Shown here: in pieces, positions 28,301 to 37,184 of the stretch
How positions within the stretch are numbered: position 1 is the stretch's first letter
Layout of the letters: every line of letters begins with the position of its first letter
DNA from: Chloropicon primus
Lineage: Eukaryota; Chlorophyta; Chloropicophyceae; Chloropicales; Chloropicaceae
Assembly (NCBI GenBank): GCA_023205875.1
Contig: CP060759.1
Coordinates: 1-64,000, forward strand
Length of the DNA stretch: 64,000 nt
Direction of reading: 5' to 3'
Made by a program: the position numbers and the translations under genes
The notes under the pieces: generated by a model
Seen by the model: the letters and a program-made list of their open reading frames with translations, nothing else
Told to the model about the DNA's origin: nothing
The model's database searches: none

Positions 28301-30159
28301 ACCCACAGGTGCATCGCGGGGGTCCAGTGGTTGTCGACGATTTCCATCGGCTTGAGGGTCGATATGGAGAAGACGTCCAACCACTTGATCTTGCTGCTCC
28401 CCAAATTCGCGATGGCTGTTTTGACGTCCTCCATCATGGCTGGCAAGACACTCATCGCTTCCATCTGGTACAGTTGGGGAGAAATGAAACACCCGAGGCT
28501 TGCCTCGCACTGGGATTGGGCTGAGGCCAAAAAGTTCTCGAAATCTCTTTTGTACACAGCGACCGTTTTAGCGGCGCCTAGACCACGGTAAGCCGGCTGA
28601 GTGCAAAAGTATATGTCCCACAACCCGCAAACCAGATACCAAATCATGATCTGGGCCCAGAGGGTCTTGTTGGCGCCTTTCCACGGCGTAGTCAAGTCAT
28701 TCATGGCACTCCACGCCTGAGCTGTGTTCTGCCAGAACTGGCCGATCACCAGCGTGATCCGAACCAGGCCTTCCGTGCTCTGCTTGCCATTCTTGTCCGT
28801 GTACGTCGCCTCGTCCCACTCCCTCACGAGCCTGGACCTCATGGTCTCGGTGATCGCCCCTTGAAACTGGTCGTAGTCGCCTGACATGTATTCCTCGAAC
28901 GTGGTCATTTGTGACCACAGCTTCCTGTTCTCAAACACGATCTCACCGTTCAGGTCGAACACGATATCGACCATATCCACGTAAAAGGTTCTCATGTCCT
29001 CCCTCTGCGTGTGCAGGTGACCCGGCTTGATTGTATTGATCCAGTTCAAGTATGTCAAGATGGCGTTGCTTCCGCCCGACACGAGGATCCACGATCCCTC
29101 CAAGCACTTGAGGTGGTCCTCCGTGCTCGCTACGTGGTAAGAGCACTTGGTCCCTTTGGGCGCGTACACCCAGCCGTCCACGAACTCTCCCTCGTTGTGG
29201 GGCTCCTTGCACCTCGGCGTGTCGCAATCGGCGAAGAAGGGGTCCACTTCCTCGACATCGCCGACGCAAGCGTTTGGGACCCCCGCAACGGTGGGGGGGC
29301 TCACTCCGAGAAGGCTGCTTGTCTCCAAGCCACAGGTCTGCGGAACTGCTCCTGCCGCGTTCGTTGGAAGCTTGCCCTTCAGAACGCAAAGGCCCTGGCT
29401 CAGGTTCTCTCCGAAGGAGAAGGTGAACCCCGCGCAGGCGCCCGGCACCACGCCGGACTCGCAGCGCTCCTGGCAAGAGGTTGCGTTCATCACGGACACC
29501 CCTGATGTTGTCGCGTTGGAAGGCCACCAGCCTTGGGCCGTGCCGAAGGCTAGCAAGTCACTCTGCCCCGAGACCTCCAGGGTCTCCAAGTCGGCGCAGG
29601 CGCCGCCCTCTGCCTCGCCGAACGACTTGCCCGCGGCGTAGCACGTCTCCTCCCCGTCCCCCTTGCGCAGCCCGTCGAAGGGTGTCATCCATTTCACGCC
29701 GCAGTCCCTTGGCGCGCTGAAACTGTCGTAACCCGAATCCTCTGTCCACATCGGACTCGCCCAAGTCGTGGCCTTCTTGAACTCGCACTTGAACTCGCTC
29801 TTCTTCCAGGTGAAGACTTCGCAATCTGATAGCTGCTGGCACAGTTCCTCGCACTCGCTCGGGTGCATGATGTGCTTGTCCACAAGCACCCCCTCGCCGT
29901 ACCAAGCCAGAGCTTCCCGGTAGCAAGATTCCCCGCACGCCACGCCCACGAGGGGTGCGAAGGCCGCAGCCCCAGCGGACGAGGAAGACGAAGACGGCTC
30001 GCCATACGTCCCTGCAGTGAGCTGGTACCCGTGGCACTTTTCCGTTACCAGCGCACTCGCCGTTCCCGACGTGGACAAAAAGCCACCGCTGACCAGCAGG
30101 ACCGAGATCCCACAGGACCACTTCAAAGATGGCGCCTTTCGCCTCCTCGCCTTCCCCAT
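25399..30159 (-). CDS. giant secreted/membrane fusion: apple-like, acyltransferase-3 and propeller-like domains
   Basis: Predicted 1,586-residue intronless protein. Start at MGKARRRK in strong context (gccaccATGG), followed by a signal peptide (about 13-36). Cys-rich PAN/apple-like segments come next (about 70-135, and a second around 230-260). A long central ectodomain has a Cys-rich end near 650-690. A transmembrane helix lies at about 735-757 (WLLCSLVSVAAILILFG). An acyltransferase-3 multi-span domain follows (about 790-1200; ARFIASVHIVVGHLY, PWFFMLSGFVLTHAR). A luminal C-terminal domain (about 1200-1586; NPSLAVVKGKLVLVARLHG, TGPEDPKLLSL) resembles five-bladed glycosidase/phosphorylase-like propellers. 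Acyltransferase-3 proteins O-acylate sugars at membranes, so a cell-wall or glycan acylation role is plausible but inferred. Confidence 0.8.
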   Translation of the reverse strand: MGKARRRKAPSLKWSCGISVLLVSGGFLSTSGTASALVTEKCHGYQLTAGTYGEPSSSSSSAGAAAFAPLVGVACGESCYREALAWYGEGVLVDKHIMHPSECEELCQQLSDCEVFTWKKSEFKCEFKKATTWASPMWTEDSGYDSFSAPRDCGVKWMTPFDGLRKGDGEETCYAAGKSFGEAEGGACADLETLEVSGQSDLLAFGTAQGWWPSNATTSGVSVMNATSCQERCESGVVPGACAGFTFSFGENLSQGLCVLKGKLPTNAAGAVPQTCGLETSSLLGVSPPTVAGVPNACVGDVEEVDPFFADCDTPRCKEPHNEGEFVDGWVYAPKGTKCSYHVASTEDHLKCLEGSWILVSGGSNAILTYLNWINTIKPGHLHTQREDMRTFYVDMVDIVFDLNGEIVFENRKLWSQMTTFEEYMSGDYDQFQGAITETMRSRLVREWDEATYTDKNGKQSTEGLVRITLVIGQFWQNTAQAWSAMNDLTTPWKGANKTLWAQIMIWYLVCGLWDIYFCTQPAYRGLGAAKTVAVYKRDFENFLASAQSQCEASLGCFISPQLYQMEAMSVLPAMMEDVKTAIANLGSSKIKWLDVFSISTLKPMEIVDNHWTPAMHLWVVTILLNSICEYKEHDVGCPQQVTFTKGCTAGNLEDLECSECQCPLYKEMCAKNTDGCKDWECLNSRSCSVGARAISSDTRVRNASDAACRPDIHVDTSHPPRGTGARRRVWQGSAGDAWLLCSLVSVAAILILFGKEFKRRKWMMRKPPSKLEGTTAQNPDSAAEAKKPTHYLGALGFARFIASVHIVVGHLYAKGALKNPIHMFQYGFSWVPWFFMLSGFVLTHARLTSRDPSKVDDTLTFVWKRLANIFPMYAVGVLIAALIRVAQSKTLPQTWILVLQSWLLQSFIPMATERALQVHCWFLSCMVAYWVSFKPLYTAVVKEMRLKQTLLALFALALVPWLASMVMPPLIGEPLLWYKEHRTGAVDNAVDIWTVFIKFNPLCYWHVFAFGMLLSRLRILILEDHRSHLMEKLPLLWRAVQCGCASVGYAGLLLVMNVGEIQPPAHKISTRLSILMPLQGLVLLGLSFEGDPVARAFKSIPKVVGDSSYPQYVLQFVAYEVWPTETIRDPSFFIFLTSVAIISAKAIQENARRLWMLARASAVISPALLMVVMVALSELYKPRSSGEGSYPALPVHVNTTRGKYIAVDMRLNFQRYPPGGDGGLAVINPSLAVVKGKLVLVARLHGITEEKRKNVQWEGKSVTEIVTRWYSSLVVGHNAMDAGSWLGWDAGSWNLSDFKVEDLALVSNVTEPHRSRWGSLHDPRFGPLCEPEPVYIPSNNTLIRKVVTGPEDPKLLSLGAATFLTFNSLLPPNLAITAQCHQTRYGVQQMFLSSPYDPTAVESGTLPHAVRLKCGSETRDEKNWIGFQYGDQLLYVYSVYPHKVLQVRKEDGACVEKWSTADYLPLFQASLAAEADIHGSGSATLVSNPDGDDYYLALLHYLTRKERVYTSLAYKFEAKPPFKVLGVSKPLPLQGSTRAFASSLLVLPEQGKVVIGYGVANAEARALVMDVRDLEALFECSKETT

Positions 30160-30563
30160 GGTGGCCTCCCAGGCTTCCTCCTCTTGCCCTCTGACCCCTC
30201 CCGTCCCCCCCCCTCCTCCTCCTCCTCCCCTTAACCTCCCCTCCTGCCAGGCAACGGTTTGTCCTCCCTCGCGAAGCACATTTGTCTCCTTGAATCCCCT
30301 GTCCCTCCTCTCCCTCCTCCCTCCTCCCTGTCCCCTCCTCCCTCCTCCCTGTCCCCTCCTCCCTGGTCGGGCTCCGCTCCAAGGCACCTGTCCCCGCTCC
30401 TGGTTCCAACTTCCAATTTCAATTTCATTTTCATCCCCTCCCCTCGTCATTCGCATCCGCCCCACGACCACGACGACGACGACGGGCGCGAGGAGGAGGC
30501 GAGGTGAGGTGAGGTGACCAACCAACCAACCAACCAACCAACCAACCAACCAACCAACGGTTC

Positions 30564-30611
<48 letters not shown>

Positions 30612-30742
30612 TTTGGTTTGGGCGACAGGGACTGAGACGTTCTTCCTTGCATGGCAATCCTTTCTCCTTTCCTTGTTTCGTTTCCTATGGTTTCAAGCAG
30701 GCAGGAGGGTTGGCTTGGCGCGAAGGGGAAGAGACGAAGGGG
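30160..30742. repeat. divergent spacer with (ACCA)n, (CT)n and (GT)n arrays
   Basis: Holds CCCTCCTCCCTCCTCCCTGT minisatellite units (30302-30365), (ACCA)n at about 30517-30558, then (CT)n and (GT)n to 30611. Frames are open on both strands through these repeats but encode only low-complexity peptides. No gene seen. Confidence 0.75.
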
Positions 30743-31396
30743 ATGTGGCGTTTGTTGGGAGGGGGGAAGGGATTGGCAGGGAGGATTGGGGCGCGAGTGG
30801 TGGGACCTGCGACGCTGGAAAATGCGGGAGGCAACCTTCATGTAAGGGAAATGGTCCTCCGAGGAAACCTAGCGAGAGACACGGCGAGAAGTCTGTGTGA
30901 CTCGATCCAGCCCAGAGCCGGTGAGATCGACGGCCTCAGGCACTCGCTCTTGTTGCGGAGCGCGCAAGCGCACGGCCTCCAAGCTTGCAGGATCCCGGGA
31001 AGGTCCGGAGGAGCCAAGGAAGAAGGTTGTGACAACGAAGGCTTGGCCCGCGGCGGGTTGGTGCACCCAAGCGTCCTGCTGTGGGGGGATTCCGTCTCGA
31101 TGGCAGAGGCGGGGCAGAAGACAGAGAATCGCCTGCGCCTGGGACCCTCCGTCCCGCGTGCTCCCTGGGCGCTGTTGAGCGGTGAGGTGGGCGACATGGT
31201 GGATCCACGCCCGGCGCTAGTAGTTCCAGGTTACGGTCCAGGAGAGGGCATGCTCCTGGCTCCCAAACGGACTTACCAGCCCTCGATCCTTCGCAGGAAG
31301 AGGCGGCACGGTTTCCTGAAAAGGAAATCGACCGTGGGTGGCCGACGGGTCCTGAGCCGAAGAAGGAAGAAGGGCAGGTGGAGACTCACGGCTTGA
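30743..31396 (+). CDS. organellar ribosomal protein bL34 with long N-terminal extension
   Basis: The last 43 residues ([20 protein letters not shown], then [20 protein letters not shown]) are a clear bL34, the small basic large-subunit protein of bacterial-type ribosomes. The frame is open upstream for about 170 residues, starting at [20 protein letters not shown]. That beginning is Arg-rich and free of acidic residues, as in a mitochondrial presequence. Part of the extension could be intron: a gtaagg at 30842 and ccag at about 30909 would remove a frame-preserving 69 nt. Mitochondrial or plastid location is unresolved. Confidence is high for the C-terminus and low for the exact start. Confidence 0.8.
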   Translation: MWRLLGGGKGLAGRIGARVVGPATLENAGGNLHVREMVLRGNLARDTARSLCDSIQPRAGEIDGLRHSLLLRSAQAHGLQACRIPGRSGGAKEEGCDNEGLARGGLVHPSVLLWGDSVSMAEAGQKTENRLRLGPSVPRAPWALLSGEVGDMVDPRPALVVPGYGPGEGMLLAPKRTYQPSILRRKRRHGFLKRKSTVGGRRVLSRRRKKGRWRLTA

Positions 31397-31513
31397 CTTG
31401 GCTCGAACTCTGGACCGAGGCCTGGCAGGAAAGACCGAATATTCGTTCGTGGAGCATAAATAAATAGCAAAATTCGGGGATAGGGCTTGGTGATCTTTAT
31501 TTTTTTTGTCCCT

Positions 31514-33128
31514 TCAGTTGTAGTTCTCCACCCCCATGTCCCTGAGCGCGGCGATCGCAACGTCGTTGCAGATCTTCTGGTGCTGTTCCTGGATGGCCCT
31601 CACTTGCTTCTCCATGCCCGCCTTGAGGAGCAAGGCCTTCACTTTGGCGCTCCTCACGGCGCAGTTCCTCAACAGCATGCAGCACTGCTTCATCAGCTTG
31701 GGCTTGTCCAGGTATTTCGCGATGAATTCAAAGACAAAGTCGAAACCCCCGCAGTCCGCGAAGTGTTCCGCAACGTCAGGATTCCGCAGAGCTATGTTGG
31801 TCAGGATGTAAAGCAGGGACTGGATGACAGTAGTGCTGCTGGCGGTGAGGTTGTTCTCCTTGTCGTGCCCCTCGAAGATCTCGATGGCCATCTCGATCGC
31901 CTCCGACTCTATGAGCTTCTTCTTCACGGTATCGCAGGCGGAGATCTGCTTCAGCAGCATGAGGACGGACATGGCGACGTCCTTGGACTTGGCAGCCGCT
32001 GACCCGGCGCTGGACCTCAGGACAGAGAGGAGCATGGGGATGCAGTTGGGCTTCTCCTCCACAAACTTTTTGCAGATCTCGTCGTTCAGTGCGATCTTCC
32101 TCATGGCGATGGCCAAGCTTCGCATCACGTCCCTCCTCGCGGGCTCCTCGATCTCTTTCGCGTGCATGTTCACCTCGAAGCAGGACATGAGCGCGCTCGT
32201 CACGCCATCCTTGTCCATGCTCAGCGCCTTCATGAACTCTCCGCCGAACTGGGCCTCCAGGGCGAGGGGCGTTGGCCTTTCGTCGGAGAGGGAAACGGGA
32301 AAGGGGCGACCAAAGCAGTCAGAGAAGCGGAACCGAGGGTTCGGGGGTTCGGGGGAGACTCGCGACGTTATCGATGACTCACCTGGTGTCGTCCGCCGTC
32401 AGGATGCCCTTGATGCAAGAGCAGCACGCTTCCACGTTCGTCTTGCTGTGAGTTCCCTTGTCTCCGTACCGCCCCAGGTTGGCCGCCAAAAGTTTGGGCA
32501 GCCCGTCCGACATGAAGTTGCACTTGCCCTCCTCCTGCTCCTTCATCGAGATGGCGCTCACCTCCAGCAGCAGGTCCAGGAGGGCGACGTCTTCAGGAGT
32601 GGCGTCGTCCTTCCCGCACTCCTCCAGCTTCATCATCATTCTCCTCGGGCCTTTCCCCTCCACGAAGTGGTCGCGCGCGTGGTCCGACTCGAGCTGCAAC
32701 TTGAGAGTGCCGAGCGCCAGAGAGAGGAGTTGGCGGTCGCTTTCGGCCTCCGCCCGATCGCACACCGCGAAGAGGGACTCGACGCTGCCCTTCTTCGCCG
32801 AAGCGAGGAAGAGCTGCGCTTTCTTCCCCTCGTCGTCCTCCTCCAGGGCCCTGAGCAGCTCCTCCTTGAGCCCCTGGACCCCCTCCCTGACGTCTTTGTC
32901 CTGGTCCTCCCTTTCGAGAACCCTCTTGAGCTCCGTCGCCATGTTCGCGGTTGGCATGTTGGCCAAGACCTGCGCCCCCTTGACCTGTTTGATGATCCCT
33001 TCCAAGGAAACCCCTTGTATGTCATACTCCTCTATCGCAGCCTGCACGGCTTCGTTTGGTTCGAGTCCCAACCCTTCCACCATCTCGTCCACCGCATCGT
33101 CAAACTCCTCCTGCGTGATCCTCTTCAT
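31514..33128 (-). CDS. ARMC6: armadillo-repeat protein, ARMC6-like, one intron
   Basis: Predicted 502-residue all-helical armadillo protein. Exons 33128-32383 and 32276-31514 are joined across a 106-nt intron (gtgagt...cgaaag), giving DDTRPTPLALEAQFGGEFMK. The N-terminus KRITQEEFDDAVDEMVEGLG with GLEPNEAVQAAIEEY and QGVSLEGIIK is the ARMC6 signature. Armadillo repeats run from about 130 to the end (LLMLLKQISAC, YILTNIALRNPDV, CCMLLRNCAVRS). Start at MKRITQ (33128). Upstream in-frame Asp/Asn/Glu runs come from a GTC/GTT simple repeat. ARMC6 is widely conserved but its biochemical role is poorly known. Confidence 0.88.
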
Positions 33129-33545
33129 CCCAACACAACACCAGCAATCCTCCTCGTCCTCGTCCTCGTCCTCGTCTTCGTCGTCGTTGTTGTCGTCCTC
33201 GTTGTTGTTGTCGTCTGTCGCTGCTGCGTTGTTTTGTGTTTTGGTTTTGAAAAAGACGGATCCGGTTCCCGCCACGAGAGGACCATATTTGTGGCGGGAG
33301 ATCGAGGACCACAACTAAGGAGGAGAGGAAACACAGAGGACGACAGAGGACGGGACACAACACACACACAGAGGACAACACACAACACAGAGGACAACAA
33401 GGAGGAGACACAACACACAAACAAAGCGGGACAGAAAAACAACAACGACAACAACGACGACGACACAACGGGATTGGATTGGTTTGGTTTGGTTTGGGAT
33501 CACAACACCAGCACCAGGATCGTGTGGTGTGGTGTGCGGCGTGGG
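33129..33545. other. divergent promoter spacer, simple repeats
   Basis: CTCGTCCTCGTCCTCGTC (33150-33180), GTCGTTGTTGTCGTC runs, ACACAGAGGACAACACA-type repeats (33330-33420) and GGATTGGATTGGTTTGG (33470-33496). No gene seen. Confidence 0.7.
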
Positions 33546-34184
33546 ATGGAGAGGTGCGGAGGGGGTCGTGGGAGGGCAAGGGGGAGAGGGATGCTCGGGA
33601 GGACGAGCAAGGCCCCGAGGGGGGTGCCGAGTGCGAACCGAAGCACGATCTCACGAGGAGGGGCAGGGACGTCGTGGGATGAGTTGGGGCTGGAGATGGC
33701 GCTGAGGTCTGCGGAGGCCTCCGCGCTGGCGTCGTCGTCCGAGAGCGGTGGGGAGGTGGAGGACGAGCCGGAGTTCAGGGCGTGCGTCGAGAAGGTGATG
33801 GGGCTCGAGGGGGGGCTCCTGGACGAGGAGGAGAGCACCGCCGCGCTCAAGGACGCGTTCGGGTGGTCGAAGCAGACCTACTGGAGGAAGTCCAAGGTCG
33901 AGGAGAATCCATCCTCCGCAGAACTCGAGGGGAGGCTGGCCGTCCTGCTGGACCTGGGGCTGACGGAGGCGGAGGTCGTCAAGGTGGTTCGGGACTTTCC
34001 AGAGTTCCTGGGGTGCGACGAGGAGCTCCTGAGGAAGAACATCGAGTACGTTGGCAAAACTTTCTTCGTCAGAGACAAGGCGCTTCTGCAGACGATCGTG
34101 AGGAAGCCCGCTATCCTGGGCAACATCGTGGACTGCGAAGGAAACTGCGTGGGCGAGTGCAACCGTTGTTGGGTTCGATTCTAA
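33546..34184 (+). CDS. short mTERF-like organellar protein
   Basis: Predicted 212-residue protein. The first 45 residues are Arg/Ser/Gly-rich and free of acidic residues until about 45, resembling a transit peptide. The middle has mTERF-type helix pairs (LLDLGLTEAEVVKVVRDFPE, FLGCDEELLRKNIEYV). The end CEGNCVGECNRCWVRF is a Cys-rich tail that I associate with a plant mTERF-related plastid protein. mTERF proteins bind organellar nucleic acid in transcription, splicing or translation. With only two or three repeats this one is much shorter than typical family members, so a protein-binding or minimal role is possible. Start chosen at ATG 33546; 33696 (MALRSAEAS) is an alternative. Confidence 0.7.
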   Translation: MERCGGGRGRARGRGMLGRTSKAPRGVPSANRSTISRGGAGTSWDELGLEMALRSAEASALASSSESGGEVEDEPEFRACVEKVMGLEGGLLDEEESTAALKDAFGWSKQTYWRKSKVEENPSSAELEGRLAVLLDLGLTEAEVVKVVRDFPEFLGCDEELLRKNIEYVGKTFFVRDKALLQTIVRKPAILGNIVDCEGNCVGECNRCWVRF

Positions 34185-34764
34185 AGTTCACCCCTTTGGG
34201 GGTTGGGTGTGTTACAAGCACCCCTTGGATTTCTTTGTGCTTCTCCGTTTTCCCCCCTTCCCAGCAGTCCCTTCCCCTCTTCTGTCCCCCCCACAGTGGT
34301 CTCGGGAGCCCAGACGAGCCCCGATGAATGACGGAGAGGAGACCACCTCTGCCTCCCCATTGCATCCCTCCCGTGTTCCCTCCTCCTCCTGGCTCCCTCC
34401 CGCCATTTTCCAAGGCTCCACCTTGGCTTGGCCCCGGGGAAGAGGAGTGGAGAACCAATTCATCCCCGCTCCCAAACCTACCCCCCCTCCTCCACCTCAT
34501 GATGATGATCACCCCCCTCCTCCCTCCTCCCTCCTCGGTCCTCCCTCCTCGGTCCTCCCGCCCTTTTTCAATCCAGCGTCCAAGGCGTCATCTTGGGAGG
34601 CCAAGGCCAAGACGAGGCGAGGCGGGAGGAGAGCCAGGACGAGGACGATGACGCAAGGGAACTCCCAGAGAGGGAGAACACAGACACAACACTGAGGCAG
34701 AGCAAAGAAAACGATTTTCTAAACCAACCATACAAAGGAGGAGGACCGGTCGGTTGTCGGTTGC

Positions 34765-34795
<31 letters not shown>

Positions 34796-34814
34796 CGACA
34801 ACAACGACAACAAC
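34185..34814. other. spacer before NTF2-like gene
   Basis: C/T-rich sequence with CCTCCTCCCTCCTCCCTCCTCGG units (34513-34560), then the AAC-repeat leader (34768-34813) running straight into the ATG. The in-frame extension upstream of 34815 includes an Asn run from this repeat. No gene seen. Confidence 0.65.
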
Positions 34815-36395
34815 ATGTCGGTCTCCGAGACACCACAGAAGAGCGTGGACCAGCTTGTCAAGTTCTATGGCGAGCTTTACGACAAGGAGCGGGACGAGGC
34901 GTCCTCGGGGGCGAGCACGAACACGGGGTTCTCCCTGCGGAGCTCCGAGGGGGCGACGACCTCCCGGGGGGCGAGCACGAGCGGTGAAATGTTTTTGAGG
35001 GAGTACTACGAGTGCCTCTCGAACGACCTGGACAACCTCGTGGAGTTCTACGACGAGGAAGCGGTGCTGACCCTGCAGTACGACGACGAGGGCGAGGAAG
35101 TGTCGAGCAAAGTGGTCGGCGTCTTTGACACCACGGACGACGAGGAGGACGGGGGAGGGAAAAGGAGGACGGGGGAGGGAAAAGAAGGCAAGGTCTCCTT
35201 CCCCTTGTCGCCCATAGGACGGGAGATAAGGCGGCAACCGATCGTGGAGGGAAAGGAGGCGATAGGGGAGAGGCTGCGACTCATCTACCAGGGGAGGAGG
35301 GCCACGATCTCTTCCATAGACTGCCAGATGAGTTCGAGAGGGACCATGCTGCTCGTGGCTTCGGGGACCCTGGACCCCAAGCCAAGCGCAACGGTGGACG
35401 TGGAAGCGCTGTACGGGTACGACAGCGCGCCATTCGTGCAGAGCTTCATCGTGACCTGCGTGGAGGGGGAGGACTTGAAGATCACGAACGACATCTTGCG
35501 CCGGTCGGAGCCCAAGATACTGGGGCAGGTGCCCCAGCTGGACAGCAAGATCGGGACTCCGGTGATCGGCCGGCCGAAGGGCCTCGGCCTGAATTCTGAG
35601 GAGCCGGCCGGGGGAAGTGAGAGCGTCGCCGGGGTCGGCACGGGAGGGAGCACGACGGCCTTGGAAGGCAGCTACACCACGCCCCTGACCAACCAGTCCG
35701 CGGTGAGGTATTCTGGGAAATCCAAGTCCAAGTCAACGTCCTCGTCGAGCAGGAAGCTGAGCTCGTCGTCGAGGAAGCGGAGGAAGGAAAGGACGAGGCG
35801 GCCCACCCCCAAGCGCCTCTTTCAGCCCGTGTCCCTCACCGAGAAGATCAAGGGGGGCGGGGAGGCCACCGGGACGGGCAACAACCTCGCCGCGTTGATG
35901 ACGTTCATCGCGTCTCTTTGTGAGATTCTCGTCAACAGCGTGTGGAGTGCGGTGGCCATCCTTCACGTCGTGGGCACCCTCAGCCTCCTCCTCTCGGTCT
36001 CTGCCATGTTCCTCAAGTCCAGGAACGACCTTTTTGCGCTAGAGCAAAAAGCCAAGGAGATAGAGCAAGGGGTGGCAGAAGCCGCGGTGGTGGGGGACTT
36101 TGGCCCTTCCGCCGTGAAGAACCTGGCATCGGGCACTTTCTTGCAGGCGAGCAAGATGAAAGCGGAGTCGGGCCACCACCGCAGGCCTCACTTTGAGGGC
36201 GGGAACCTCGACCAATGGAGCTCCAACTCGAACTCTTTGGACTACCTCAACGTCAAGGTGAACACCGATGAAGTTTTGGGCTCCTCGAAAAGCGGGGCGG
36301 CGTACAGCAGCACGGGACTCCTCAACTCCTTGCAGAACGGAGAATACGACCTGGTGAAAGGTGGCGGAGGGCTGCCACCGTTCAAGGACGAGTGA
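34815..36395 (+). CDS. membrane-anchored NTF2-like domain protein
   Basis: Predicted 526-residue protein starting MSVSETPQKS. An NTF2-like domain spans about 55-230. Its visible elements are FLREYYECLSNDLDNLVEFY, IVEGKEAIGERLRLIYQGRR, SSIDCQMSSRGTMLLVASG and FVQSFIVTC ... ITNDILR, the order found in NTF2/G3BP domains. The loop around 110-130 is an acidic insert. A Ser/Lys-rich linker leads to two close hydrophobic helices (about 360-405, ALMTFIASLCEIL and AILHVVGTLSLLLSVSAMF), then a tail without motifs. G3BP-type NTF2 domains bind FxFG-like peptides; here the domain would be tethered to a membrane, facing the cytosol. Function is inferred only. Confidence 0.75.
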   Translation: MSVSETPQKSVDQLVKFYGELYDKERDEASSGASTNTGFSLRSSEGATTSRGASTSGEMFLREYYECLSNDLDNLVEFYDEEAVLTLQYDDEGEEVSSKVVGVFDTTDDEEDGGGKRRTGEGKEGKVSFPLSPIGREIRRQPIVEGKEAIGERLRLIYQGRRATISSIDCQMSSRGTMLLVASGTLDPKPSATVDVEALYGYDSAPFVQSFIVTCVEGEDLKITNDILRRSEPKILGQVPQLDSKIGTPVIGRPKGLGLNSEEPAGGSESVAGVGTGGSTTALEGSYTTPLTNQSAVRYSGKSKSKSTSSSSRKLSSSSRKRRKERTRRPTPKRLFQPVSLTEKIKGGGEATGTGNNLAALMTFIASLCEILVNSVWSAVAILHVVGTLSLLLSVSAMFLKSRNDLFALEQKAKEIEQGVAEAAVVGDFGPSAVKNLASGTFLQASKMKAESGHHRRPHFEGGNLDQWSSNSNSLDYLNVKVNTDEVLGSSKSGAAYSSTGLLNSLQNGEYDLVKGGGGLPPFKDE

Positions 36396-36576
36396 GTTTG
36401 TCTCAAAAAAAACGCTACGCTTTGTTTAAGAAATTGTGCGCAATACATGTATTCATTCCTTGTGCGTGCGAGCGTGCCGTGCATGTGCTTACTCACTGAC
36501 ACCCTACTACTATTTAACAACGCGGGAACGGGAACGACTTGAGCAAGTCCTCGCCTTTCGGTCGCACGACTCCCGC

Positions 36577-37184
36577 CTAGTTGACCTTCTCCTTGTTGTC
36601 CTTCTTCGTCAATGTGGAGGCCAAGGTGAGAATCAGCAGGAGAACTCCGGTGGCCTCCAGGAGCTTGGGCACCACGACCACGTAAGGAATGAACGAGAAC
36701 AATTGGGCCTTGGTGTTCACCTCGATGAGAACACCAAGGAGAAGGAGGCCGATGGCCCAAAACGAGAACAAGTTGGCTCCTCTCTGCAAGGAGGACAAGT
36801 CAGTTTCCGGGGATCTGGAACACCTGGGACAGGACAAACGAAACGAGGGACTATTTTACTTACCCCGTCCACGACCAGGTTCACGACTGGAGGGATGGCC
36901 AGTATGCTCGAGATGGCAACAACGAATTGGCTCAACTCCGCTACTTGCGAGACCAGGCCCGGAAGGAAGACCTTCAAGAGCATGGGTGCCTCGGTCCCTA
37001 TCAGCAGTCCGCAGACCCCAAGCAAGAAGGTTGGGATGGCCATGGTCAGCAAGATGCCGTTCACGCCCATCTGGCGGAGTGCGAAGGACACGTAGAAGTA
37101 AGCCAGCAAAGGCCCGGCCACCATTGATACGAGGAGGCCCACGTCCACGAGGTCAAGCCCCGGGTAGAGCTCTTCTTTGAACAT
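36577..37184 (-). CDS. small multi-span membrane protein, one intron, unknown function
   Basis: Exons 37184-36864 and 36783-36577 are joined in phase 0 across an 80-nt intron (gtaagt...cttgcag), giving a 175-residue protein. About five hydrophobic helices are visible (LLVSMVAGPLLAYFYVSFAL, GILLTMAIPTFLLGVCGLLI, FVVAISSILAIPPVVNLVV, NLFSFWAIGLLLLGVLI, PKLLEATGVLLLILTLAS), with a basic C-terminus KKDNKEK. No family recognised. The 3' end faces the NTF2-like gene, 182 bp away. Confidence 0.75.

Noticed and set aside
34165-34185. tRNA B-box-like gggttcgattc
   Set aside because: It encodes the conserved WVRF end of the mTERF-like protein and no A box or cloverleaf surrounds it.
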